A DNA stretch of 64,000 nucleotides from Inia geoffrensis (lineage: Eukaryota; Chordata; Mammalia; Artiodactyla; Iniidae), in the NCBI GenBank assembly GCA_036417435.1, contig CM070900.1, positions 30,419,496 to 30,483,495 on the forward strand. Reading direction: 5' to 3'. Every line of letters starts with the position of its first letter. The stretch's first letter is position 1. The notes below the pieces were generated by a model. The model was not told the origin of the DNA and made no database searches. It saw nothing but the letters and a program-made list of their open reading frames with translations. The position numbers were made by a program, and so were the translations under genes. This document shows positions 12,845 through 24,640 of the stretch, in pieces.

Positions 12845-13140
12845 GAAATATCTTTCAGCCATGAGAAAGAAGGAAATCCTGCCATTTGAAGCATGGATGG
12901 AACTTGAGTTGTACTATGCTAAGTGAAAAAAGACAGAAAAACAAATACTTCATGGTATCACTTACACGTGGGATCTAAAAAAAAAGTCAAACTCTACAAA
13001 GAGTACAAAAATGGTTGCCAAGGGCTGGGAGATGAGGGACATAGAGAGAGGTTGGTAAAAGGGTACAGACTTTCCGTTATAAAATGAATAAAGTTTGAAG
13101 ATATAATGTATAACATGGTGAGCATAGTTGAGAACGCTTA
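11745..13140 (+). mobile_element. Older LINE-1 (L1MA/L1MB-like), ORF2 C-terminus and 3' UTR
   Basis: The element starts in the ORF2 region around 'aaaccacagtaatcaaaacagtatgat' and extends into a 3' UTR ending near 'gatataatgtataacatggtgagcatag'. ORF2-derived frames are short and broken (for example 11943-12179 with PYFTPHTKINLKWTKGLNLRP). It differs from the younger cetartiodactyl copies in having the 'ttggttgccaagggctggg' type of 3' UTR seen in mammal-wide L1M subfamilies. A (CA)n tract of about 35 bp sits inside the element at 12808-12842. Confidence 0.85.
12808..12842. repeat. (AC)n microsatellite inside L1
   Basis: About 17 AC units interrupt the L1 at the place where related copies read 'ggcacatatatacaatgga'. 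The unrelated L1 insertion at 49628 has a CA tract at the same internal position. Confidence 0.95.
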
Positions 13141-14224
13141 TCTGAGACGTTTGTATTGGGAGCAGATGTGGAACACTGTTCTTTTTGTCCAGTCCCCTCT
13201 CCTTTTTTTTTTTTTTGGTAATTGCATTTTCAACCCATCCCCATGCTTACCATGGGAAGAATGAATTGATGCAATGTCCACTTATCCACTCTCTGGGACT
13301 ATATTCATTTTTCCTGGGATATGCAACTGATCTACCCTGGACCAATAAATCCCTATCCAAATTTTATTTTGGAAATTAAGGAAAGTTAAGCAGGCACTCA
13401 CTATACTCTTGCTTACTTGAATTGAACTATATGCTGAACTTTAATGTTTAGGAAAGGTGGTGACTGGGTTTAAGTACATTTTTACTAATCAGGCCGCTTT
13501 TTTGCAATGTTGAAGTTATGAATTTTAGCATTTATAATACAATCACATCATTTGAGGAAGGGTAATAAAGCATGGCTTACATGATGTATCCAATCAGAGA
13601 TAAAGATGGAACATGACTGTCTTCTATAATTTTGTTATAAATCACAAAATGTATAGTTTTCATGCTAAAAGCTTAAGACAGACGTGTGTGCTGTGCTGGG
13701 GTTCACTTTTTTCTACAAGACAGTTTAAAAGGGGTAATGGAGCATTTTTATCTGGTTGCTGCTCAAAGACGGGGAGCCTTGACAGTGGAAGGAAATAACC
13801 ATTAACACCAGATCCTGGATTTCATGGAGGACCACATGATCCTCATACCCAGCAGTAATATGTACAGTTGTTTAGGCAATCTGAAAATAGACTAAGAAGC
13901 AATGTTCAGCTGAGACTCAGGATGCTTCTTTTGAGAAGGTTGACTTCCAGGAATACAGGCTGAGCTAACATCAGGTTTACCCCACTCAGTTCCTTTTGGA
14001 AGGGTCATCTTCTTCTATAGGGAGTTCTTACCATCGGCCAGATCCAGTGGTATATAATTTATGAAGATAATGGTGATGATAAAGATAAAAGAAAATGACA
14101 AAGAAAAGTTAAAAGTAAATAAAAATGCAGAATAAGAGGAAACAACGGAAGAGAAAATGAGAAAAAAACAAAACAAAGCAAAAGCAAGGATAGAAGCCAA
14201 ATAACCAAAGGCTGCACCTTGTAC
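13141..14224. other. Unique DNA, nothing classified
   Basis: No gene was recognised. A 16-nt T-rich run lies near 13191-13206, and an AG-rich segment lies near 14085-14200. Short open frames show no family resemblance. Confidence 0.6.
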
Positions 14225-14345
14225 TTCATTATGCATTAGCTCTTTGGATTTTCATAACTCTATGAAGGAGTTATTATTTCCCCCATTTTGCAGATGAGAA
14301 AATGATGATCAGAGAGATGAGGAGACTCTCCAAAGCACCTGCTGT
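14225..14345 (-). mobile_element. MIR fragment, reverse orientation
   Basis: 'attttcataactctatgaagg', 'ttattatttcccccattttgcag' and 'atgagaaaatgatg' match the reverse complement of the MIR core and tail ('cctcatctgtaaaatgggg'). A possible continuation lies at 14900-14975, suggesting the LTR in between was inserted into this MIR. Confidence 0.65.
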
Positions 14346-14349
14346 TTTG

Positions 14350-14892
14350 ATGCTCAGAAACAATTTCCTTATCCCACTTTTTTTTTTCCTCCAATAAGAG
14401 CATTCCAATTTCTACTCTGGACCCACTTATCATGCACTCTTATTATATTTGCTTAAGTTTGAGCTCCAGGAAACAACATGTGGCCCAAACTTATGCTGTC
14501 CAATCAATGCATTTCATTCCTCTGGCCTCAGTCATTGGCTCAGGAATACATCTCTCAGGCTTAAGACTTTTGTTTGAACTGTTAGGCTGAGAAAGCTCAG
14601 TTTTCCACTGAGTTTGAACCTGGAAGCCTTTAGGATTGGAACTGCTAGCCTCCATCACATCACCAAGTGGAGCCTAAGAATGAAGTCAATAGAGAGAAGA
14701 GAGTTGGAATAGAGGTAGAGACTAGGTCTTTGTGACATTGTCAAAATCTTGACGCTAACCATGCCTGAAAACTACATTTACTCTGGCAATTTTATTTATA
14801 TAAGGAATAATTTTTTCTGCCAATATTTATGTGCATATAAGCCTGTGTTGTTCTTTAACCGGCAGCAGAAAAAAAAAATCTTGACTAATACA
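14350..14892 (+). mobile_element. Solo LTR, mammalian ERVL/MaLR-like, family not named
   Basis: Landmarks in order are 'gtccaatcaatgcatttcatt', 'cagtcattggctcagg', 'gtttgaactgttaggctgag', 'gtggagcctaagaatgaag', 'gacattgtcaaaatcttgac' and 'accatgcctgaaaactac'. The block ends in 'cttgactaatacata'. This matches the organisation of a common mammalian LTR whose end is 'cctgactaataca'. No internal retroviral region is attached, so it is a solo LTR. It seems to split a MIR relic. Confidence 0.5.
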
Positions 14893-15049
14893 TAAAGCCA
14901 ATTAACGAGTTAGTGGTAAAGAGGGTATTCAAATGAAGATTCTCTGACTCTACCATTTATGTAACATACTGTAAAACTCCCCAACTTAAAGGAAGATTTC
15001 TAATGCAAATAATATCATTTAACAAGGGGACTAGCCTAATTTTGGTTTG

Positions 15050-15205
15050 GCTTTTATACTATCAATTTTTTCTTCTTTTGTAAAACCAGGATAATAGCAT
15101 TATCTCATTGGGTTGTTATAAATACTCAGAGATAATTTGTGTAAAATGTCTTGAATAATTACAGGCACATGGTAAACAGGCACGTGCTAAAAATTTATGT
15201 TAGAA
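15050..15205 (+). mobile_element. MIR SINE fragment
   Basis: 'tttgtaaaaccaggataatag', 'attatctcattgggttgttataa', 'gagataatttgtgtaaaatg' and 'caggcacatggtaaac' follow the order of the MIR 3' half (gtaaaatggggataatag, gggttgttgtgagg, cctggcacatagta). Confidence 0.7.
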
Positions 15206-18200
15206 ATTGTCAGAATTATTCATAATTCTTACAGTCAAGTGTGCCAGAGAACAGCTATTTTCAAAATATTTCTTTCATTTAGATGATAAGAGTCATTAGG
15301 GTATCATTTACGTGGGTCTTCATTTGTTCTTATCAAATCAAACAAAAAAGAAAGATAAGAAATGTAAATGAAAATGCTTTATACCTTACACCTTTGTGTG
15401 AAAGTTTTTTCTGGACCATTTTTTTAAGAAAAACATCTTTCAGAAAACCAGCTCAGAACTTTGGTGTTTTGGTATATTTACAGTCAAGAAAGCCACCAGA
15501 AGGGACTTTTTTAGATGTCAACATAGTGACATGAGATTTGGGCAAGTTTTTCAACTTTGAAGGCTTATTTGGATCACTATACACTACAGATGCATCCTCC
15601 CACTCTGGGGGTCATGCTAAATTTATAGTTCTTGTTTGGAATCAAGGTACACGGAAAAGGAAAGTAGAAATTGAGTTGTTTCAAGGATAGAGACAACACC
15701 TGATAAATGCAAAGCCAGACCACTTTGAAAAAAAAAACGGTCAAGTTAGTTACACTTATGCCAAGCACACAGAATTAATCTGATCTTGGTTGTTCACAGG
15801 CAGAATCAAGGGGAAGAGTATGAACTACAAGCTGCTAGTAACTCCCATTGGACAATGAATGCGACGTGTCAAAAGGTCCATGTAAATTCAAAACTTTAAG
15901 ACCTAGAGGTGTATTGAGAAATACTCTGGTAATATTTTTCAAGTCTCTCCTTGAATAGCAGTGACAGTCTGCCAGGGGAAGTGAGTGCAACAAAGCTCTA
16001 CTTAATATCTCCCAAGAGCCACAGGTGCAAGCTGATTTCTCGAGCCAGCCCCTAGAGACAAGCAAACGTTATATTATAACGAATGTCATAGGACGTACAG
16101 AAGGTAGCATAAAATGCCTAATTTATTCACAAAGTGACATTTTATTTAGTGCAAATAGGCAACTTGGGCTTTTACCGAGGCACTTTCGGTAATAAAAGGG
16201 TGTTACTAAAATAGGTTAGAACACCTGACACTGTTGTCTTTATAACACAAGTTGCTGTTCTTTGGCTGTGGCAGAATTTAACCATAACATATAAGATGTC
16301 TAGCGTTCAATAACCTTCCTAATGAACATATGCTCCTCCCTAGTCCAACACTACATGATTCCTCCCTGGCCATAAACTATGGAGGTCAAGTTACTGTTTA
16401 TTACTATGCATCAGTGTTTCCAGAGTGATTTTTGCATGGGAGTGTTTTTTGGAGCTCTGCATTAATTTACTACTCCAGTCAAAGGTTAACTACTATAGTG
16501 AATGCTGTGCTTAGTTGAGCACAGGGTCACTGTGTACTTTTGCTGCTCTGACAATTTATATCTGTTTATGGTCTCTGGCAATATGGCTTGATGGTGGGGT
16601 CATCCTTAAACATTAACTATTTTCTATATTCCTATCAGACCTATAAATATTAAATAACTGCTGTATCATTCTAGAGAGTTACAATTTTTTTCTCATCCCC
16701 TTATTCTTTTTATGTCTAAGCTTATTGCTGGATGTACACAAAGCATATTAGGAATCAAATGACATATTATGACAAGTGGCTGTCAAGTGCACAGATTAAC
16801 CAAATGTAACTGAGTCTATTTCTTATTGAAATTGCAAGGGAAGTAAAGCCTGTTTTCCCTGTGCTCTTCTTTCCAAGCCTGGACCTCGTTCCCAACTTAG
16901 TCCCAAGATCCAACATAAACTTCGTCACCTCCTTGAAAGAAAAGTGAATACATACCCACCCTTGATACCTAGGGCCCTGCAGAGTTTCTGATACCTAAGA
17001 AATGCTTACTATATGCTTTTTGAACTACACTAAGACACAAATGTATCATTTACCAATTTCTGGTACCTTTTTATTTTAACAAATGAATCTTGGGGGTGTA
17101 AATATCTTCAAGTACTAAAAGACAATCACTAATTATGGATTTCAAAGGCTGATAAGAAGAGGTATTTTGAGGGAGGGGATTTTGGTGCATTTCTTTTATC
17201 ACATCTTGGACCAAGGTGGTAAAAGCCTGCTGATAAAGCTAGACCTGAATGATATCTAACTTTAAAATAAGATAAAACTAAAACCTCACCTCCCATGACT
17301 ATGTAGACTACCCACATGGCATGTCTTCATGCTGGGAGAAATAACGATTCTTTAAAAAGAGGCTTCAAATGGTTGTAAAATATAAGCTTCATAATTAGGA
17401 AGCTGAGAGAGAAATCCGCCAAGCATTTCATTATTATGGCTGCGGTTGTGCTCTGTTACCACTGAGGTGGATGGTTTTAGGGGCCACACATGGCCTATCC
17501 ACATGAGCTTTTCAGGATATGCCATTGCCTTTACACAGAGCACACGATTATTGCTCTCATGCAGGTTTTCTGAGCGACACCTATGAATGTAGAATACAGC
17601 CATTCAAAGAAAGGTGGAGATGCTCCTGCATCAGATTTGTGAGCTGCTTGAAGCTCCCTGCTAAAGGTGAAGGCCCACTTTCCAATGAAAAGGTAGCCTA
17701 CAAGGGATGGCTGCCCCGGAACTGTGTTCCGCATGCAGCCTGAGCACGAAGGGTCCGCCCAAGACAACACCCACTGTCATTTCCTTCCTTCTGAGTCAGT
17801 AGGGACCAGAAAGCACAGGGATCTTAGACGCGCCAATTATCAAAGAGCACAGATTTGTCGATGCTACTTCCTACCGGCGAGCAAGAAAAGAAGTACGTGG
17901 ACAGGGAAAGTATGTTTTGAAGCCCTTTTTCCTAGAGGACTTCAGAACACATCCCAGCACTGTGAATAGATTTTAAGGCAGTAACATATCGATAAGAGCC
18001 TCTGTTAAACTTCAGACAGCAATTAGAAAAAAATATCCTGAATCCTACCTTCATCTATGATTAATAGGAGTTGCTGCTAGTTCATTGGCGATGGCAAATA
18101 AAGAGAACTACTCGGGAGAGAATATAACCTTCAATTACACAACTCTCAATGAGTCTTTTTTGGTTTTTAATTTTATGAATGCTATGAAATTTTACCATTT

Positions 18201-20682
18201 CACTCTATTTTTGATATTGCTTATATGTGCATGTTTCATATGCCCTCCTAACTTCTACAGAACCAGTTTAAATCAGCCAGCTGCTATGCATAAGTGATCA
18301 CAAGTGGAATTCAGAAATAATTTCAACATTGCTATGTTGCAACTCTTACAATTTAGGAAGAAATATCAATAGTTTGAGGAAGACCAGCAGTTTAATACAG
18401 AACTTAGTACTCAAATAAATTAAAAATGGGAAGCTCTCCAGGAACACCTTCATTCATTGCATCTTGCCTCTTGCACTCCTCAGAAAAATCTGCCAAAAAC
18501 ACATTAAGAATCTGTAGCAATAAAACTCATTCCTTTGTGGTATCAGTCATTGCTGCAGATAGACTATAATACTGTAATTTTATTGGACACAAAATCTAAT
18601 ATGATTAGATAGACTTTTGGAGTTTTTGTAATGATGACGAGAATTATAATTGTGGCCAATCTGAATGGTATCCACTAGAGTTGTGCAGTAAGAAATCTTA
18701 GCATGGTTTAAAGCTATCCATGTCATTTGCTCTCGGGTGAGAGTATATGTACCAGCCAGTACTCCTCCATAATGCATTTCAACAATTTTGAATTGCAGTA
18801 AAACCAAGATTCCTTAAGTGCTCCCATTACAATAAATGCTGCTAGAAACAGCAGTTATTGGGGCATGTGTGTCTGTGTCTGTGTGCGTATGTGCATTCCC
18901 CCACTGAGCTATAAAACCATAATTCTTTGCATTAACACTGAGATTTTAGAACCTCAGTAATATATCCACTGCTAAGATACCACACAATGGGAGTCTTATA
19001 TGTGAGTAAAAAATGTTGAATAAAGATTAGCCTTGCTTTAAGCAGCATTACAAATATCTGATTCTGCATTTATTTTTCAATTGTTCATAGTTACTCTTTT
19101 ATTATACACTCTGCTTGAGACTTCTGTTTGACCCTAGATTGTTCTTTCTTACAAGAAACACAACATAAAAGCCTATCTTTCTGGATTCTAATATCCACCA
19201 GTAAAACCCTGGAGTTTTATAGAAATAGATACAGGTATTGATTTCTCTCCATAAAGATCATAGGGAATTCATGACTTCTCGGCTACTTTTAATTAGCATA
19301 AAACATGCTTTGTTGAGTGAAATCATGGGTCTCTGAATCTTTAAGAGAAATTATTATAGCTGAAATAGAAATATAAAAATCCAGGGAGTCTAGGTAAAAC
19401 TTTCTTCTTTTAAAAAATATGCTCTCAAAATCTTTATGCTGAAGTTAGACTGCAAACTACATTTCATTTCTTCCCATGGTACTGAATTTAGTTTTTCTGT
19501 ACATTTAAACCATGTCTACAATTGATTGAATGGTTCAAAGCAATACAATGTTATTATAAATCTTTTGCAAGGCTGTGGTGATGTTTTGTTCTGCCCTTGT
19601 ACGTTACTTGTCACTGTGGAAAATGTAGCAATATACACACTGAAATCTTAGCAGAGTAGAGAGGCTGTTTCCAAATGTGTGCCTGGCACAAAGATTTCAC
19701 ACTGAATTTGAAACTATCAGGTCTCATTTTGATAAGGAGGCTCCCTATTTTATGGTAGCAAAACAAACCAGTACAAGTCACTTGTCATTCATGACCACTT
19801 GTTACTTCAGAAAACCACATATACGTCAAGAAAGCATTGTCTTCAAGGCGTTACCAAAAATTTCCCTTTGATGCAATTAATTAAAGTAGACATACTTCCC
19901 TCAGATTTAGAACCTTAACTCTATCAGTAATTTACTGCAGGCCTCAAGTGACAGGCTGTGTGAGTTGGTTAGCACAGTGCTTTCCAAAGGCTCAACTGCA
20001 AGATTAGTTTTAGTTGGTAATAATATGTGAAACACCCAGCAAGCAAGAAGTTCCTTTTTCTAGTCTTTCAAGGTTTCTTGTTACATCGAAGAGAAAAATT
20101 CTGCAGCTATATGTCTTTAACATCTCTTTAATACTTCCCAATCTCTCTGTTGCACAAAGAAAAGGCCTTAGGTTCACTTTTTGGCAGATAACAGCATCTA
20201 ACTAGATTGGATAATATTGAGTTTTTTTTTTTTTTTTTTTGGTGGGGGGATATATTTAATATTATCTTCTATTCATAATAATTGATATAGGTATTTTAGA
20301 ATAAATATTTGTTTTTATAGTACATTTAAAAATTAATAAGTCAATTTAAGACTGCCATTTCAACATTAAGGAATAGGTAGTAGGGGATGTGATATGGCGC
20401 CTTTCTGAAGGCCACCTGTAGTAGAACCCAGGTATGCTAAAGTCAAGAAAGTGGTACGTTAATGACAGCTTTTTGGAGAGGACATGGTGCAAAAAGAGTC
20501 ACATATTTCAAGCCCAAATGAACCAGTTGTCTTCCCTATAGTGTAATGATGAATTTGGAACAGAGACTGAATTACCTTTTGTGTCTTTGCAGAAAGGCCA
20601 GCTGAAGCCAATCCAGAAGACCTTATGGCATGTACACACAAGAAGAAGGTTTGAACATACCAGGGAAATCAGCTCCTGTAGA
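15206..20682. other. Repeat-poor unique block of about 5.5 kb
   Basis: I could classify almost nothing here. A weak L2-like tail may lie near 16980-17025 and a poly-T run lies at 20221-20240. The part at 17380-17970 is less AT-rich and has open frames on both strands, but none resembles a known protein. A small hairpin (ttaccga, 7-nt loop, tcggtaa) occurs at about 16172-16192. The block may contain conserved regulatory DNA; only an alignment could tell. Confidence 0.55.
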
Positions 20683-20822
20683 GTAGTGCTCTGAAAATTT
20701 AGCACGCAAATGAATCTCCTGGGATCTTGTTAATATGCAAATTTTCATTGAGTAGGTCTGGGATGAGGCCTGAGATTCTGCATTTCTCAGGAAAGGTCCC
20801 TGCTGCTGGTCCAGAATAGCAA
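20683..20822 (-). mobile_element. MER20-like hAT-Charlie DNA transposon remnant
   Basis: 'tctgaaaatttagcacgcaaatg', 'aatctcctgggatcttgttaa', 'gagtaggtctgggatgaggcc', 'gagattctgcatttct' and 'gctgctggtccag' match the reverse orientation of a short non-autonomous hAT element of the MER20 type. The distal end after 'ggtccag' is lost. Confidence 0.7.
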
Positions 20823-21809
20823 GGAGCGCAGAAAGTTAAACACCGAATTCCTGGTAATTCTTACTAAAAAGAAGTGGAGAAAGGATCCTTGGATACAGCA
20901 CATGGGAGATAGGCCAGAAGGAGAAAGCTGATTTTTTAACTCTTACCCGGATTTTGTGGGCTAGACCTCTGTATTAATAGTGTAATGGAAGGCCATCATA
21001 GCATTGTCATGGAAGGGTACACCCACCCCTAAAGAAACAGACGGCTTAGACAGGAGGCAGAGCCGAGGTGAATGTCATGAAGATATACATTCATATGGAA
21101 ACGTCCAGACCTGAGGGCAGGGGCATATGGGTTAGGACAGAAGAGCCAGAAGTGTTATCATTACGAGAGAGCACTGGGACACGTGGAGGAGATGTATGGC
21201 TTGTTACTAGACACAGATTGTAAAATCAGCGCAGAGAAAAGACAGAGTGGTGATGGGACTTCAACTCTCCAGACATCTGCTGGAAGTCTCATCTGGTTAA
21301 CAGCAGAATGTCTAACAGGTCCTTGACTTGCTTTGCTAACAGCTTCATCTCCCAGAGGAGAAAATTTCCCGGGGGGAACTGCCATGCTGTATGCATTTTT
21401 GGCCAACCAGGGAGAATTAGTTGGCATTTCAACAGTGCTAAGTAATTTAGGAGTGAGACATCATATCATTTCAGAGTTTATGATAGGCTGGGAGGGAAAA
21501 GATAGTCACATATACTACAATTCATTCGATTGGATTCCAAACAATTTGGAGACACTTGACATGAGATCTTTGGAAGGCAAATTTCTGTCAGCTCTCAAAA
21601 ATTCAGTTTTGGTTGTATAATACAAAACGATCTCAAGGGGAACGGATAGTAAGAGGTACCTGGAAGTCATTGTAAATATTTAGGAAACAGTTTGATGGCC
21701 GAAGGGACTTTCACTGTCCAGGGAGCCAATGCATTCTCCATTACTGAAGATAATCTCTTTGTAGAGGGAAATGAACATAGCAGCAGGGTTGGATGGCCTA
21801 CGCTTTGCC
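20823..21809. other. Unique DNA, nothing classified
   Basis: No gene or repeat was recognised. A frame open at 21333-21620 (95 aa) has no family resemblance and no splice or promoter context that I can see. Confidence 0.55.
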
Positions 21810-22180
21810 ATCTCTGCTCTAGCTGCCCTGAACTAGTTTAGTACTTCCAAAGTACCGTTCTCTCTCTCTCACCTCCAGGCCTTACTGCATGCTGTCATCT
21901 TCTCTGAGAATATTCCAACTTGTTGAATGGCCAATTCCAACTCATTATTTGGTGTCAGCTTAATCATACGGTAGGTATTCCAGACAGGTTAGAGCCCCTC
22001 AAAACAGCCCGCATTTCCACATTATTCAAATCATTTTATTTCATGTGTCCATCTTTTCCAACAATTATTACATTCGGGGATCTTGTCTATTCTGTTTTTT
22101 CTGTATCCTCAACATTTAAGCAATTCCTGCCATATACTAGACTCTCATAAATATTTGTGCTATGAATGAATGAGATAAAG
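21810..22180 (+). mobile_element. L2 LINE 3' fragment
   Basis: Near the end, 'atcttgtctattctg', 'tctgtatcctcaacatttaag', 'cctgccatatactagactctcataaatatttgtg' and 'gaatgaatgag' reproduce the typical L2 3' end (cttgtctgt, tgtatccccagtgcctag, cacatagtaggtgctcaataaatatttg, gaatgaatga). Confidence 0.75.
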
Positions 22181-22635
22181 TATATATTATTCTAACCCCT
22201 TAAGACCAAGGCTTCTATCTTATTAGTGTCTATCCTCTTAGGTTTTAACAATGTTTCCTATACATTTTTATTTGTTGAATTGACTTACCTATTCCTTCTG
22301 CCCCCCCTGCCCCCACTGTTAACTTTTTCTACTTGTTTCCTCAGAGGGAAATGAAGAAGACAGATGAACATTTCAGTTCATTCCTCGATTCTTTCTTTCA
22401 TCAAACACATCAGATTTTTAAATAAAATATAAAAAGAAAAAAGACATAAGCATGTCCCTAGAGATGAATATTTTGAGGAACAGAAATGGAACAGGAACTC
22501 AAAGTGCTGAGACTGATTTCTCCCAATTCTTCAAGGGCTTTGGGTCTCAGAACAGAAAGAAGTATGTATATGGTGATGTCATGGCAGTTAAAATTGCCCC
22601 ATATCTCATGAAGACTGAACTCAGGCTCATTCTTT

Positions 22636-22884
22636 AAAACTATAGCCTGGGGCTTCCCTGGTGGCGCAGTGGTTGAGAGTCCGCCTGCCGATGCAGGGGA
22701 TACGGGTTCGTGCCCCAGTCTGGGAAGATCCCACATGCCGCGGAGCGGCTGGGCCCGTGAGCCATGGCCGCTGGGCCTGCGCGTCCGGAGCCTGTCCTCC
22801 GCAACGGGAGAGGCCACAACAGTGAGAGGCCCGCATACCGCAAAAAAAAAAACAAAAAAAAAAAACAAAAAAACTATAGCCTGG
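22636..22884 (+). mobile_element. CHR-type tRNA-derived SINE with 15-bp target-site duplication
   Basis: The body, 22651-22869, starts ggcttccctggtggcgcag. It has tRNA-derived A-box (tggcgcagtgg, about 22662-22672) and B-box (gggttcgtgccc, about 22704-22715) promoter sequences, then the CHR-specific GC-rich body and an A-rich tail interrupted by two C residues. It is flanked by a perfect direct repeat, aaaactatagcctgg, at 22636-22650 and 22870-22884, the mark of LINE-mediated target-primed insertion. CHR SINEs are specific to Cetacea, hippopotamus and ruminants. This sequence type, with gagaggccacaacagtgag, is typical of whales and dolphins. Confidence 0.95.
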
Positions 22885-23780
22885 AACATCCCTTCTCTGC
22901 CTAGGAAACAAAAGGTAACTAATGATTCCTGCGATTTAAACGTCTATGAAGCTAAATTAAAGGGCAAGAACAGGCACAATCTCTCAGTCAAGCCTGGGCC
23001 AGGCGGCCCACAAGTTGGGTGACTGGATCTGAACCCCACAGGACAGGAGTTCTAAGCCACAGCTATGAGACCATGAGAACTTGGTTTTGGACCAGGGGGC
23101 TTAAGAGTCCTCTTTAAAGGTTGAATGTTGTAGAGAGGTTTCCACTGAAGATGAAACTTAGAGCCGAAATTCCAAAACTGATTGAGAAAAGTTAAAACAT
23201 GCAGGATCAGAAAATTGACAATCAGGTGATTAATTCACTCCAATACAAATGGAAATGATGCAAATAAGTGACTTGAAACTGAATATCTTTAGGATCTTTG
23301 AAGATAAATGAAGAAATGAAGCCCAAAATATGGAACAGAAACTATAAAAAAAAATTCATGGAAAGAAGAAATAAAAACAGGTGGGAATTTTAAAAAGAAC
23401 CAATTAGCATTACTGCAATGAAAAACATAGTCAATGGTTTAAAACAAACACAAAAAATCAATATAGTGGGGGGGTTGAAACACTAAACAGGTAATTATGC
23501 AACTATGTGGGTGAATGTGGTTATGAAGATAAGCAGATGGTGGCACAAATGCCTTAACACTGTGGGCCCTGATCTAGCCTGGTTCTTGGGAGAAAAATAA
23601 ATCAGAACAGTAGACGAGGAAGGAAGAACCGAAATTAGCAGATAAAGAGAGGATATCTGCCAGAGATGGAATAAGCAAGGCAAGAAACAGTGTCTAGAGG
23701 AAATATAAGCAGTTCAGTGTTATTTGAGCAAAAAGTATAAGTAGAGACTCTGACAAATAGGACTGGAGAGAGGCCAAATC
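22885..23780. other. Unique DNA between SINEs
   Basis: No gene or repeat family was recognised. The stretch is A-rich with short chance frames. Confidence 0.6.
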
Positions 23781-24114
23781 ATGAAGGATCTTTTTTTTTT
23801 TAAATTAATTAATTTATTTTTGGCTGCACTGGGTATTTGTTGCTGCGTGTGGGCTTCCTCTAGTCGCGGCAAGCGGGGGCTACTCTTCGTTGCGGAGCAG
23901 GGGCTCTAGGTGTGTGGGCTTCAGTAGTTGTGGCGCATGGGCTCAGTAGTTGTGGCATGCGGACTCTAGAGCGCAGGCTCAGTAGTTGAGGCGCACGGGC
24001 TTAGTTGTTCCACGGCATGTGGGATCTTCCCAGACCAGGGCTCAAACCTGTGTCCTCTACATTGGCAGGTGGATTCTTAACCACTGGGCCACCAGGGAAG
24101 CCCCTATGAAGGAT
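23781..24114 (-). mobile_element. CHR-2/CHRL-like long SINE, reverse orientation
   Basis: The body is about 23790-24105. It begins with poly-T and 'aattaattaatttatttttggctgc', passes through repeated 'cagtagttgtggc' units, then 'cggcatgtgggatcttcccag' and the reversed tRNA-like head ending 'ccaccagggaagcccc'. The repeated 'cagtagttg' units and the ~310-bp length distinguish it from the shorter CHR copies. The 9-bp repeat atgaaggat at 23781-23789 and 24106-24114 is the likely target-site duplication. Confidence 0.9.
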
Positions 24115-24215
24115 ATGTGATGCTATGTTTGGAAGACCAGATTTTATCTTGTGGTGAAAAAAGGCAGTCATTGGAGGGCTTACATGTAAGGTTCAACATG
24201 GTCAGATTTATTTTT

Positions 24216-24452
24216 GAGTTGGGTCATTTTTTTTTTTTTTTTTTTTTTTACTGTACGCAGGCCTCTCACTGTTGCGGCCTCTCCCGTTGCGGAGCACAGG
24301 CTCCGGACGCGCAGGCTCAGAGGCCATGGCTCATGGGCCCAGCCTCTCCGCGGCATGTGGGATCCTCCCCGACCGGGTCACGAACCTGTGTCCCCTGCAT
24401 CGGCAGGCAGACTCTCAACTACTGCGCCACCAGGAAAGCCCGAGTTGGGTCA
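24216..24452 (-). mobile_element. CHR-type SINE, reverse orientation
   Basis: The body is 24227-24441. A T-run is followed by the reverse complement of the CHR body (gcctctcactgttgcgg, ggctccggacgcgcagg, ccgcggcatgtggg) and the reversed tRNA-like head 'gcgccaccaggaaagccc'. The 11-bp direct repeat gagttgggtca at 24216-24226 and 24442-24452 is a perfect target-site duplication. Poly-T next to the left repeat confirms a minus-strand insertion. It lies about 100 bp from another minus-strand SINE and faces the plus-strand copy at 22651. Confidence 0.95.
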
Positions 24453-24534
24453 CTTTCAATAGCTGGGTGGAGGATAAATCAGAATTGATTGGTAAGATCA
24501 GGGTCAGAAAAATTAGACAGAAGCCTGCTTTAAT

Positions 24535-24640
24535 AGCCCAGCTTAGAAATGATGATTACAACAAGCATTTTCTTATTCATCTTTGTACTCCCAGCACTCA
24601 TTCCAGAACGCGGCACTGAGCAGGTGCTTAAATCATGTCT
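24535..24640 (+). mobile_element. Probable L2 3' end fragment
   Basis: 'ttcatctttgtactcccagcac' then 'gcactgagcaggtgcttaaatcatg' resembles the L2 end 'tgtatccccagcacctag...cacatagtaggtgctcaataaatg'. It is short, so the call is tentative. Confidence 0.5.

Noticed and set aside
17519..17969. Overlapping frames on both strands in a less AT-rich patch
   Set aside because: No recognisable protein and no splice context; could be conserved non-coding DNA, but nothing supports a coding gene.
18085..18297. 70-codon frame with a hydrophobic segment
   Set aside because: Short, AT-rich, no family resemblance; hydrophobic stretches arise easily from T-rich DNA.
22662..22715. tRNA-like A-box and B-box promoter sequences
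   Set aside because: They belong to the tRNA-derived head of a CHR SINE; no cloverleaf-forming tRNA gene is present.
22458..22889. Frames of 94-143 codons across SINE copies (also at 24117-24488, 28001-28348, 52655-52969 and 63123-63506)
   Set aside because: They recur at every CHR SINE because the GC-rich SINE body lacks stops in several frames; the peptide text is a translation of the repeat, not of a gene.
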